A stretch of 12,498 nt of DNA from Saccoglossus kowalevskii (taxonomy: Eukaryota; Hemichordata; Enteropneusta; Harrimaniidae), in the NCBI RefSeq assembly GCF_000003605.2, contig NW_003142664.1, positions 1 to 12,498 of the forward strand, read 5' to 3'. Shown here piece by piece: positions 1 through 8,470 of this stretch; positions within the stretch are counted from its first letter, which is position 1, and each line of letters opens with the position of its first letter. Position numbers and translations under genes: made by a program. The notes under the pieces are model-generated. The model ran no database searches. It was given only the letters and a program-made list of their open reading frames with translations, and was not told the DNA's origin.

Positions 1-939
1 TTTCACAACTTTGTAAGCAGTTTTTGTCGATTGTCGGTAGACTGTTGTGATAATATGCTTATATATGAGGCATTCTGGGAACATTTACTTAATTTTCTGA
101 CATTTTACTGCGGGGTTTTCATGATATTGACTTAGGTTAAATAGACAAGCAACGCCGCCAACATTTCCTTTGTTTTTTCCTACTTGCAGGCATTTTTTCT
201 TACATTTTACAGTCAGCTCATGTAAACATCTATAGGCTGCTTTTAACTGGATTTTATTAATTGTGTCGACTTTACAGCTGGGTGTGTTTGTATGCCAAAA
301 ACTTAGATCAAATATACAAATACGTCTTCCAACTTTCCAATAACTTTGCACAACTTTACAATCACTTTGAACAACTTTGCACGGTGAGTTAACAGTCTAA
401 AACCCACTGCGCGCCGACAGCATCAACAACTTGTTCATGAAATTAGGATGAATTTGAAAACTTTCCATTAATTAAAAAGTTTAAAAAATTCCACGATTTT
501 CCACTATAAATGGTTGTCATCACGGTAAGAAATAATGCAGGAACGTTGCCTTATATATTTTCCATATGTGTGATGAAACAAAAAAATGAAATGAACAGCT
601 CGTTTACTCAGGGAGTCTACCATGCACGTACTATCCACGCCTGATTGTGCTTTACTTTAAACATTTGTCGGACACCTAACCTACGCAGCTGCATAGAGTA
701 CTTGTAATTAGGCCGAATTGGCTTCTATTTCATGTCTTGGATGATTTAAAATCGATATCGCTTGCACAAGTACCTTCTAGAATTGACCTATGACCTCTAT
801 ATACTTGGAGTAACACAACGGTAATTTAACACATTTTTACGAAATATTTATTCATATTTTCGAACTTTTAACTATGTGACTTGTTAATATGGTATCACAG
901 GTAGCAATGGCGAATGAAACTACCAACTTTGCAATCGCT
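1..939 (+). repeat. Repeat unit M1 (type I, diverged first half)
   Basis: This is a complete unit by the phase used here, though the window edge coincides with its first base. Its first 350 bp are more diverged than in other units: a shortened T run and a lost T near 25-35, loss of the CpG in ATTCTCGG (now ATTCTGGG near 72), and an A-for-G change giving CTTAGATC near 302. Its second half shares rare variants with M6 (ATGGTTGTC at 511, AAAGTTTAAAAAATT at 476, TATGTGAC near 874). The DR1 element is intact at 784-796. Confidence 0.95.
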
Positions 940-1880
940 TTTCACAACTTTGTAAGCAGTTTTTTGTCAATTTGTCGGTTGACTGTTGTGATAATATGCT
1001 TCTATATGAGGCATTCTCGGAACATTTACTTAATTTTCGTGAAATTTTACTGCGGGGTTGTCATGATAATGACTTAGGTTAAATAGACAAGCAACGCCGC
1101 CAACATTTCCTTTGTTTTTTCCTACTTTGCATGCATTTTTCTTACATTTTACAGTCAGCTCATGTGAACATCTATAGACTGCTTTTAACTGCATTTTATT
1201 AATTTTGTCGACTTTACAACTGGGTGTGTCTGTATGCCAACAACTTAGGTCAAATATACAAATACGTCTTCCAACTTTCCAATAACTTTGCACAACTTTG
1301 CAATCACTTTGAACAACTTTGCACGGTTCGTTAGCAGTCTAAAACCCACTGCGCGCCGACAGCATCAACAACTTGTTCATGAAATTAGGAGGAATTTGAA
1401 AACTTTCCATTAATTAAAAAGTTAAACAAATTCCACGATTTTCCACTATAAATGATTGACATCTCAGTAAGAAATAAAGCAGGGACGATGCCGTATATAT
1501 TTTCCATATGTGTGATGAAACAAAAAAATGAAGTAAACAGCTCGTTTACTCAGGGAGTCTTGCATGCACGTACTATCCACACCCGATTGTGCTTTACTTT
1601 AAACATTTGTCAGACACCTAACCTACACAACTGCATAGATTTCTTGTAATTAGGCCGAATTGGCTTCTATTTCATGTATTGGATGATTTAAAATCGATAT
1701 CGCTTGCACAAGCACCTTCTAGAATTGACCTATGACCTCTATATACTTGGAGTAACACAACGGTAATTTAACACCTTTTTACGAAATATTTATTCATATT
1801 TCGAACTTTTAACTATGGGACTTGTTAATATGGTATCACAGGTAGCAATGGCGAATGAAACTACCAACTTTGCAATCGCT
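940..1880 (+). repeat. Repeat unit M2 (type I to type II switch)
   Basis: A 941-bp unit in which the type II variant set begins. The first clear type II marks are GCATGCATTT at 1129 and AGACTGC...AACTGCATT near 1177-1196. Then follow CGGTTCGTTAGCAG near 1325, GACATCTCAG near 1458, the AGATTTCTTG variant near 1638 and CATGTATTGG near 1673. Private changes include AAATAAAGCAGG at about 1473 and GAAGTAAAC at 1531. The DR1 element is intact at 1726-1738. Confidence 0.95.
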
Positions 1881-1906
1881 TTTCACAACTTTGTAAGCAG
1901 TTTTTT
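1864..1906 (+). repeat. Box A, ACTTT-rich element (representative, M3)
   Basis: Cores ACTTT (1867), GCTTT (1878), ACTTT (1888) and AGTTT (1899) are spaced 11, 10 and 11 bp. The stretch CAACTTTGCAATC-CTTT--ACAACTTTG matches box B in the same unit, apart from a few positions. It occurs once per unit in all units. Confidence 0.75.
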
Positions 1907-2046
1907 GTCAATTTGTCGGTTCACTGTTGTGATAATATGCTTATATATGAGGCATACTCGGAACATTTACTTAATTTTCTTGAAATTTTACTGCGGGGTT
2001 GTCATGATAATGACTTAGGTTAAATAGACAAGCAACGCCGCCAACA

Positions 2047-2095
2047 TTTCCTTTGTTTTTTCCTACTTTGCAGTCATTTCTCTTACATTTTACAG
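2047..2095 (+). other. Tandem pyrimidine tracts each ending in CAG (representative, M3)
   Basis: Two pyrimidine-rich tracts end in TTTGCAG (to 2073) and ATTTTACAG (to 2095), 22 bp apart, both followed by TCA. Each looks like a eukaryotic 3' splice site. The pair is kept in most units; M7 loses the second CAG (TTTTAAAG) and some units read GCATGC at the first. Whether any transcript uses them is unknown. Confidence 0.35.
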
Positions 2096-2211
2096 TCAGC
2101 TCATGTGAACATCTATAGACTGCTTTTAACTGCATTTTATTAATTTTGTCGACTTTACAACTGGGTGTGTCTGCATGCCAACAACTTAAGTCAAATATAC
2201 AAATACGTCTT

Positions 2212-2265
2212 CCAACTTTCCAATAACTTTGCACAACTTTGCAATCACTTTGAACAACTTTGCAC
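2212..2265 (+). repeat. Box B, helically phased ACTTT cluster (representative, M3)
   Basis: Five ACTTT cores start at 2215, 2226, 2236, 2247 and 2257, giving spacings of 11, 10, 11 and 10 bp, a mean of 10.5. The part from 2234 is the diverged second copy of box A, 369 bp downstream of it. Every unit has this cluster, though a few have lost a core or shifted the spacing: M4 lost bases near 3158 and 3189, and in M9 and M10 the second core reads AACCTGC. Confidence 0.8.
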
Positions 2266-2289
2266 GGTTCGTTAGCAGTCTAAAACCCA

Positions 2290-2302
2290 CTGCGCGCCGA
2301 CA
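2290..2302 (+). other. CpG-rich core (representative, M3)
   Basis: The 13-bp CTGCGCGCCGACA holds three CpGs inside a strongly A+T-rich unit. It is kept in most units but altered in M4 (GCGCCGCC), M6 (GCACTCCG) and M13 (GTGCGCCG). Confidence 0.5.
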
Positions 2303-2387
2303 GCATCAACAACTTGTTCATGAAATTAGGAGGAATTTGAAAACTTTCCATTAATTAAAAAGTTAAACAAATTCCACGATTTTCCAC

Positions 2388-2395
2388 TATAAATG
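2388..2395 (+). promoter_or_regulatory. TATA-like motif TATAAATG (representative, M3)
   Basis: A TATAAA follows TTTTCCAC in nearly every unit and abuts the ATG of a 65-codon open frame. That overlap is the wrong geometry for a normal TATA promoter of that frame. M8 has TACAAA and M7 lacks the ATG. I regard it as a weak candidate only. Confidence 0.25.
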
Positions 2396-2633
2396 ATTGA
2401 CATCTCAGTAAGAAATAATGCAGGGACGATGCCGTATATATTTTCCATATGTGTGATGAAACACAAAAATGAAATAAACAGCTCGTTTACTCAGGGAGTC
2501 TTGCATGCACGTACTATCCACACCCGATTGTGCTTTACTTTAAACATTTGTCAGACACCTAACCTACACAACTGCATAGATTTCTTGTAATTAGGCCGAA
2601 TTGGCTTCTATTTCATGTATTGGATGATTTAAA

Positions 2634-2643
2634 ATCGATATCG
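2634..2643 (+). promoter_or_regulatory. ATCGATATCG overlapping palindromes (representative, M3)
   Basis: ATCGAT and CGATATCG overlap here, about 25 bp before the DR1 element. All units keep it except M4, where it reads CGATATTG. The sequence is one base away from the TATCGATA site of the insect factor DREF, but that link is only suggestive. Confidence 0.3.
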
Positions 2644-2666
2644 CTTGCACAAGCACCTTCTAGAAT

Positions 2667-2679
2667 TGACCTATGACCT
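2667..2679 (-). promoter_or_regulatory. DR1-type nuclear-receptor half-site repeat (representative, M3)
   Basis: The minus strand reads AGGTCA-T-AGGTCA, a perfect direct repeat of the nuclear-receptor half-site with one spacer base. Intact copies lie at 784, 1726, 2667, 3609, 5489, 6430, 8315, 9257, 10200, 11141 and 12087 (first base, 13 bp each); M5 and M8 have one change each. In animals this layout is bound by RXR heterodimers and by HNF4 or COUP-TF-like receptors. Binding here is inference. A TATATA starts two to three bases beyond the element on the plus strand. Confidence 0.5.
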
Positions 2680-2821
2680 CTATATACTTGGAGTAACACA
2701 ACGGTAATTTAACACCTTTTTACGAAATATTTATTCATATTTCGAACTTTTAACTATGGGACTTGTTAATATGGTATCACAGGTAGCAATGGCGAATGAA
2801 ACTACCAACTTTGCAATCGCT

Positions 2822-3764
2822 TTTCACAACTTTGTAAGCAGTTTTTTGTCAATTTGTCGGTTCACTGTTGTGATAATATGCTTATATATGAGGCATACTC
2901 GGAACATTTACTTAATTTTCTTGAAATTTTACTGCGGGGTTGTCATGATAATGACTTAGGTTAAATAGACAAGCAACGCCGCCAACATTTCCTTTGTTTT
3001 TTCCTACTTTGCAGTCATTTCTCTTACATTTTACAGTCAGCTCATGTGAACATCTATAGACTGCTTTTAACTGCATTTTATTAATTTTGTCGACTTTACA
3101 ACTGGGTGTGTCTGTATGCCAACAACTTAGTCAAATACACAAATACGTCTTCCAACTTTCCATAACTTTGCACAACTTTACAATCACTTTGACAACTTTG
3201 CACGGTGCGTTATCAGTCTAAACCCACTGCGCCGCCGACAGCATCAACAACTTGTTCATGAAATGAGGAGGAAATTGAAAACATTCCATTATTTAAAAAA
3301 AAGTTAAAAAAATCCTCGATTTTCACTATAAATGGTTGACATCACAGTAAGAAATAATGCAGGAACGTTGCGTAATATATTTTCCATATGTGTGATGAAA
3401 CAAAAAAAAAATGAAATAAACAGCTCGTTTACTCAGGGAGTCTCCCAAGCACGTACTATCCACGCCCGATTGTGCTTTACTTTAAATATTTGTCGGACAC
3501 CTAGCCTACACAGATGCATAGAGTACTTGTAATTAGGCCGAATTGACTTCTATTTCATGTCTTGGATGATTTAAAATCGATATTGCTTGCACAAGTACCT
3601 TCTAGATTTGACCTATGACCTCTATATACTTGGAGTAACACAACGGTAATTTAACACCTTTTTACGAAATATTTATTCATATTTTCGAACTTTTAACTAT
3701 GGGACTTGTTAATATGGTATCACAGGTAGCAATGGCGAATGAAACTACCAACTTTGCAATCACT
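2822..3764 (+). repeat. Repeat unit M4 (type II start, abrupt switch to diverged type I)
   Basis: The first 293 bp match M3 exactly as far as I can see. From 3115 the unit switches to type I and carries a burst of one-base losses: CTTAGTC near 3127, TTCCATAAC near 3158, TTTGACAAC near 3189, CTAAACCC near 3219 and TTTTCACTAT near 3320. There is also a rearranged GCGCCGCC near 3230. The A run at 3401-3410 is 10 long, as in M13, and GAAATGAGG at 3260 is also shared with M13. The DR1 element is intact at 3609-3621. Confidence 0.94.
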
Positions 3765-4708
3765 TTTCACAACTTTGTAAGCAGTTTTTTGTCGATTTGT
3801 CGGTTGACTGTTGTGATAATATGCTTTTATATGAGGCATTCTCGGAATATTTACTTACTTTTCATGAAATTTTACTGCGGGGTTGTCATGATAATGACTT
3901 AGGTTAAATAGACAAGCAACGCCGCCAACATTTCCTTTGCTTTTTTCCTACTTTGCAGTCATTTTTCTTACATTTTACAGTCAGCTTATATGAACATCTA
4001 TAGGCTGCTTTTAACTGGATTTTATTAATTTTGTCGACTTTACAACTGGGTGTGTCTGTATGCCAACAACTTAGGTCAAGTATACAAATACGTCTTCCAA
4101 CTTTCCAATAACTTTGCACAACTTTGCAATCACTTTGAACAACTTTGCACGGTGCGTTATCAGTCTAAAACCCACTGCGCGCCGACAGCATCAACAACTT
4201 GTTCATGAAATTAGGAGGAATTTGAAAACTTTCCATTAATTAAAGAGTTAAACAAATTCCACGATTTTCCACTATAAATGATTGACATCACAGTAAGACA
4301 TAATGCAGGAACGTTGCCGTATATATTTTCCATATGTGTGATGAAACAAAAAAAATGAAATAAACAGCTCGTTTACTCAGGGAGTCTCCCATGCACGTAC
4401 TATCCACGCCCGATTGTGCTTTACATTAAACATTTGTCGGACACCTAACCTACGCAGCTGCATAGAATACTTGTAATTAGGCCGAATTGGCTTCTATTTC
4501 ATGTCTTGGATGATTTAAAATCGATATCGCTTGCACAAGTTCCTTCTAGAATTAACCTATGACCTCTATATACTTGGAGTAACACAACGGTAATTTAACA
4601 CCTTTTTACGAAATATTTATTCATATTTTCGAACTTTTAACTATGGGACTTGTTAATATGGTATCACAGGTAGCAATGGCGAATGAAACTACCAATTTTC
4701 CAATCGCT
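3765..4708 (+). repeat. Repeat unit M5 (type I)
   Basis: A 944-bp type I unit. It carries GCTTATATGAAC near 3985 in place of GCTCATGTGAAC, an 8-long A run near 4348, and GTAAGACATAATG near 4294. Its DR1 element at 4553-4565 has one G-to-A change in the first half-site (TAACCT instead of TGACCT). Confidence 0.95.
4553..4565 (-). promoter_or_regulatory. Degenerate DR1-type element (M5)
   Basis: The plus strand reads TAACCT-A-TGACCT, so one half-site carries a single change (AGGTTA on the minus strand) and the other is intact. Confidence 0.4.
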
Positions 4709-5644
4709 TTTCACAACTTTGTAAGCAGTTTTTTGTCAATTTGTCGGTTGACTGTTGTGATAATATGCTTATATATGAGGCATTCTCGGAACATTTACTT
4801 AATTTCTTGAAATTTTACTGCGGGGTTGTCATGGTAATGATTTAGGTTAAATAGACAAGCAACGCCGCCAACATTTCCTTTGTTTTTTTCCTACTTTGCA
4901 GTCATTTTTCTTACATTTTACAGTCAGCTCATGTGAACATCTATAGGCTGCTTTTAACTGGATTTTATTAATTCTGTCGACTTTAAAACTGGGTGTGTCT
5001 GTATGCCAACAACTTAGGTCAAATACACAAATACGTCTTCCAACTTTCCAATAACTTTGCACAACTTTACAATCACTTTGAACAACTTTGCACGGTGCGT
5101 TAACAGTCTAAAACCCACTGCACTCCGTCAGCATCAACAAATTGTTCATGAAATTAATTTGAAAACTTTCCATTAATTAAAAAGTTTAAAAAATTCCTCG
5201 ATTTTCCACTATAAATGGTTGTCATCACAGTAAGAAATAATGCAGGAACGTTGCCTTATATATTTTCCATATGTGTGATGAAGGACAAAAACGAAATAAA
5301 CAGCTCGTTTACTCAGGGGGTCTCCCACGCACGTACTATTCACGCCGGATTGTGCTTTACTTTAAACATTTGTCGGACACCTAACCTACGCAGCTGCATA
5401 GAATACTTGTAATTTGGCCGAATTGGCTTCTATTTCATGTCTTGGATGATTTAAAATCGATATCGCTTGCACAAGTACCTTCTAGAATTGACCTATGACC
5501 TCTATATACTTGGAGTAACACAACGGTAATTTAACACCTTTTTACGAAATATTTATTCATATTTTCGAACTTTTAACTATGTGACTTGTTAATATGGTAT
5601 CACAGGTAGCAATGGCGAATGAAACTACCAACTTTGCAATCGCT
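4709..5644 (+). repeat. Repeat unit M6 (type I, shortest unit)
   Basis: At 936 bp this is the shortest unit. The main cause is a 6-bp loss at about 5155, where GAAATTAATTTG stands for the usual form with AGGAGG. Its CpG core is also altered (TGCACTCCGTCAG at 5119-5131) and the A run is replaced by GAAGGACAAAAACG near 5279. It shares several second-half variants with M1. The DR1 element is intact at 5489-5501. Confidence 0.95.
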
Positions 5645-6585
5645 TTTCACAACTTTGTAAGCAGTTTTTTGTCGATTTGTCGGTTGACTGTTGTGATAAT
5701 ATGCTTATATATGAGGCATTCTCGTATCATTTACTTAATTTTCTTGAAATTTTAATGCGGGGTTGTCATGATAATGACTTAGGTTATATAGAAAAGCAAC
5801 GCCGCCAACATTTCCTTTTTTTTTTCCTACTTTACAGGCATTTTTTTATATTTTAAAGTCAGCTCATGTGAACATCTATAGGCTGCTTTTAACTGGATTT
5901 TATTAATTTTGTCGACTTTACAACTGGGTGTGTCGGTATGCCAACAACTTAGGTCAAATATACAAATACGTCTTCCAACTTTCCAATAACTTTGCACAAC
6001 TTTACAATCACTTTGAACAACTTTGCACGGTGCGTTAACAGTCTAAAACCCACTGCGCGCCGACAGCATCAACAACTTGTTCATGAAATTAGGAGGAAAT
6101 TGAAAACTTTCCATTAATTAAAAAGTTATACAAATTCCACGATTTTCCACTATAAATTATTGACATCACAGTAAGAAATAATGCAGGAACGTTGCCGTAT
6201 ATATTTTCCATATGTGTGATGAAACAAAAAAATGAAATAAACAGCTCGTTTACTCAGGGAGTCTCCCATGCACGTACTATCCACGCCCGATTGTGCTTTA
6301 CTTTAAACATTTGTCGGACACCTAACGTACGCAGCTGCATAGAGTACTTGTAATTAGGACGAATTGGCTTCTATTTCATGTCTTGGATGATTTAAAATCG
6401 ATATCGCTTGCACAAGTACCTTCTAGAATTGACCTATGACCTCTATATACTTGGAGTAACACAACGGTAATTTGACACCTTTTTAGGAAATATTTATTGA
6501 TATTTTCGAACTTTTAACTATGGGACTTGTTAATATGGTATCACAGGTAGCAATGGCGAATGAAACTACCAACTTTGCAATCGCT
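5645..6585 (+). repeat. Repeat unit M7 (type I)
   Basis: A 941-bp type I unit. Its pyrimidine tract region is altered: a 10-T run near 5817-5826, then CATTTTTTTATATTTTAAAG, which turns the second CAG-ending tract into AAAG. ATCATTTAC near 5727 is shared with M8 and M14. The ATG following TATAA near 6151 is lost (TATAAATTATTG). Four changes fall in the otherwise conserved last third. The DR1 element is intact at 6430-6442. Confidence 0.95.
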
Positions 6586-7528
6586 TTTCACAACTTTGTA
6601 AGCAGTTTTTTGTCGATTTGTCGGTCGTCTGTTGTGATAATATGCTTATATATGAGGCATTCGCGGATCATTTACTTAATTTTCTTGAAATTTTACTGCG
6701 GGGGTGTCATGATAATGACTTAGGTTAAAAAGAAAAGCAACGCCGCCAACATTTCCATTGTTTTTTCCTACTTTGCAGTCATTTTTCTTACATTTTACAG
6801 TCAGCTCATGTGAACATCTATAGGCTGCTTTTAACTGGATTTTATTAATTTTGTCGACTTTACAACTGGGTGTGTCTGTATGCCAACAACTTAGGTCAAA
6901 TATACAAATACGTCTTCCAACTTTCCAATAACGTTGCACTACTTTACAATCACTTTGAACAACTTTGCACGGTGAGTTAACAGTCTAAAACCCACTGCGC
7001 GCCGCCAGCATCAACAACTTGTTCATGAAATTAGGAGGAATTTGAAAACTTTCAATTAATTAAAAAGTTAAACAATTTCCGCGATTTTCCACTACAAATG
7101 ATTGACATCACAGTAAGAAATAATGCATGAACGTTGCCGTATATATATTCCATATGTGTGATGAAACAAAAAAAATGAAATAAACAGCTCGTTTACTCAG
7201 GAAGTCTCATATGCACGTACTATCCACGCCCGATTGTGCTTTACTTTAAACATTTGTCGGACACCTAACCTACACAGCTGCATAGAGTACTTGTAATTAG
7301 GCCGAATTGGCTTCTATTTCATGTCTTGGATGATTTAAAATCGATATCGCTTGCACAAGTACCTTCTAGAATTGACCTATGAGCTCTATATACTTGGAGT
7401 AACACAACGGTAATTTAACACCTTTTTACGAAATATTTATTCATATTTGCGAACTTTTAACTATGGGACTTGTTAATATGGTTTCACAGGTAGCAATGGC
7501 GAATGAAACTACCAACTTTGCAATCGCT
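6586..7528 (+). repeat. Repeat unit M8 (type I)
   Basis: A 943-bp type I unit. TATAAATG is changed to TACAAATG at 7093. The DR1 element at 7373-7385 has one change in its second half-site (TGAGCT). The last part carries ATATTTGCGAAC and GGTTTCAC (T at 7483), which set the left limit of the near-identical M9/M10 duplication. Confidence 0.95.
7373..7385 (-). promoter_or_regulatory. Degenerate DR1-type element (M8)
   Basis: The plus strand reads TGACCT-A-TGAGCT. One half-site has a C-to-G change and the other is intact. Confidence 0.4.
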
Positions 7529-8346
7529 TTTCACAACTTTGTAAGCAGTTTTTGTCGATTTGTCAGTTGACTGTTGTGATAATATGCTTATATATGAGGC
7601 ATTCTCGGAACATTTACTTGATTTTCTTGAAATCTTAATGCGGGGTTGTAATGATAATGACTTAGGTTAAATAGACAAGCAACGCCGCCAACATGTCTTT
7701 TGTTTTTTTCCAACTTTGCAGGCATTTTTCTTACATTTTACAGTCAGCTCATGTGAACATCTATAGGCTTCTTTTAACTGGATTTTATTATTTTTGTCGA
7801 CTTCACAACTGGATGTGTCTGTATGCCAACAACTCAGGTCAAATATACAAATACGTCTCCCAATTTTCCAATAACCTGCACAACTTTACAATCACTTTGA
7901 ACAACTTTGCACGGTGCGTTAACAGTCTAAAACCCACTGCGCGCCGGCAGCATCAACAACTTGTTCATGAAATTAGGAGGAATTTGAAAACTTTCCATTA
8001 ATTAAAAAGTTAAACAAATTCCACGATTTTCCACTATAAATGATTGACATCACAGTAAGAAATAATGCAGGAACGTTGCCTTATATATTTTCCTTATGTG
8101 TGATGGAACAAAAAAAATGAAATAAACAGCTCGTTTACTCAGGGAGTCTCTCATGCACGTACTATCCTCGCCCGATTGTGCTTTATTTTAAACATTTGTC
8201 GGACACCTAACCCACACAGCTGCATAGAGTACTTGTAATTCGGCCGAATTGGCTTCTATTTCATGTCTTGGATGATTTGAAATCGATATCGCTTGCACAA
8301 GTACCTTCTAGAATTGACCTATGACCTCTATATACTTGGAGTAACA
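7484..8346 (+). repeat. Recent duplication, left copy (partner 8426-9288)
   Basis: Reading both copies side by side I find one difference, G at 7620 against A at 8562, in 863 bp. Limits are the flanking mismatches at 7483/8425 and 8347/9289. Other neighbouring units differ from each other by a few percent, so this pair is much younger than the array average, or has been made alike by conversion. Confidence 0.88.
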
Positions 8347-8470
8347 AAACGGTAAATTAACACCTTTTTACGAAATATTTATTCATATTTTCGAACTTTT
8401 AACTATGGGACTTGTTAATATGGTATCACAGGTAGCAATGGCGAATGAAACTACCAACTTTGCAATCGCT
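7529..8470 (+). repeat. Repeat unit M9 (type I, near-identical to M10)
   Basis: A 942-bp unit that shares a long set of private variants with M10: ATGTCTTTTG at 7693, CTTCACAACTGGATG near 7801, ACTCAGG near 7832, CCCAATTTTCC near 7858, AACCTGC near 7873, CGGCAG near 7945, TCCTTATG near 8091, TGATGGAAC near 8101 and TTCGGCC near 8239. The T run near 7545 is one base shorter than usual. It differs from M10 at 7620 (G) and at 8347 (AACAAAACGG). The DR1 element is intact at 8315-8327. Confidence 0.95.

Larger units (their letters stand above)
1534..2173 (+). repeat. Recent duplication, left copy (partner 2475-3114)
   Basis: No difference was seen over 640 bp against the segment 941 bp downstream. 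The limits are G/A at 1533/2474 and C/T at 2174/3115. The segment runs from the late part of M2 into M3. Confidence 0.85.
1881..2821 (+). repeat. Repeat unit M3 (type II, reference unit)
   Basis: A 941-bp unit wholly of type II, used here as the reference for sub-elements. Bases 1534-2173 (end of M2 and start of M3) recur without a visible change at 2475-3114. Its A run in the ATGAAAC region is the variant CACAAAAATG near 2461 rather than a plain A run. The half-site at 2189 reads AAGTCA instead of AGGTCA. The DR1 element is intact at 2667-2679. Confidence 0.95.
1129..3114 (+). repeat. Type II variant block 1
   Basis: Across this stretch the units share a linked set of variants not found in M5-M10: AGACTGC...CTGCATT, GGTTCGTTAGCAG, GACATCTCAG, GGGACGATGCC, CTTGCATGCACG, CACACCCGA, CAGACACC, AGATTTCTTG, CATGTATTGG, CAAGCACC, and CATATTTCGAAC (one T fewer). 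Limits are the first and last marks I can see. The block covers about 2.1 units. Confidence 0.85.
2475..3114 (+). repeat. Recent duplication, right copy (partner 1534-2173)
   Basis: Identical by eye to the left copy. Its right end coincides with the end of type II block 1 and with the start of the indel-rich stretch of M4, which marks an exchange junction. Confidence 0.85.

Noticed and set aside
1325-1336. tRNA-type Pol III B box (GGTTCGTTAGC)
   Set aside because: It fits only in part, is absent from type I units (GGTGCGTTAAC), and there is no matching A box or cloverleaf.
2026-2040. Telomere-like TTAGGTTA
   Set aside because: It is a single short occurrence per unit with no tandem repetition of the hexamer.
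1971-2234. An 87-88 codon minus-strand frame starting MQSYWKVGRRIC
   Set aside because: It ends early or shifts in M4-M7, M9-M11 and M13 through T-run and other indels, and it overlaps the plus-strand frame. It matches no family I know. The cysteine-rich look is not kept by selection as far as I can see.
2450-2480. Hammerhead ribozyme core, as found in some satellites
   Set aside because: GTGATGAAAC looks a little like the core, but the required CTGANGA with paired stems and a GAAA partner was not found on either strand.
2393-2590. A 65-66 codon plus-strand frame starting MIDISVRNNAG, present in many units
   Set aside because: It is broken by an 8-long A run in M5, M8, M9 and M10, by loss of ATG in M7 and by a stop in M1. 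There is no ribosome-site or family resemblance, and intact copies simply have 7 or 10 As or an in-frame variant.
2756-2959. A 67-codon plus-strand frame starting MGLVNMVSQ with a hydrophobic middle
   Set aside because: It is frameshifted in M1, M5, M9 and M10 by T-run length or other indels, and stopped early where TATGTGAC occurs. Changes show no bias toward silent sites. The hydrophobic look comes from T-rich DNA.
7693-8001. The longest frame, 102 codons, found twice (also 8635-8943)
   Set aside because: It exists only in the recently duplicated M9/M10 pair, where an ATG arose by a change in the CAACATTTCC stretch. No other unit has it.
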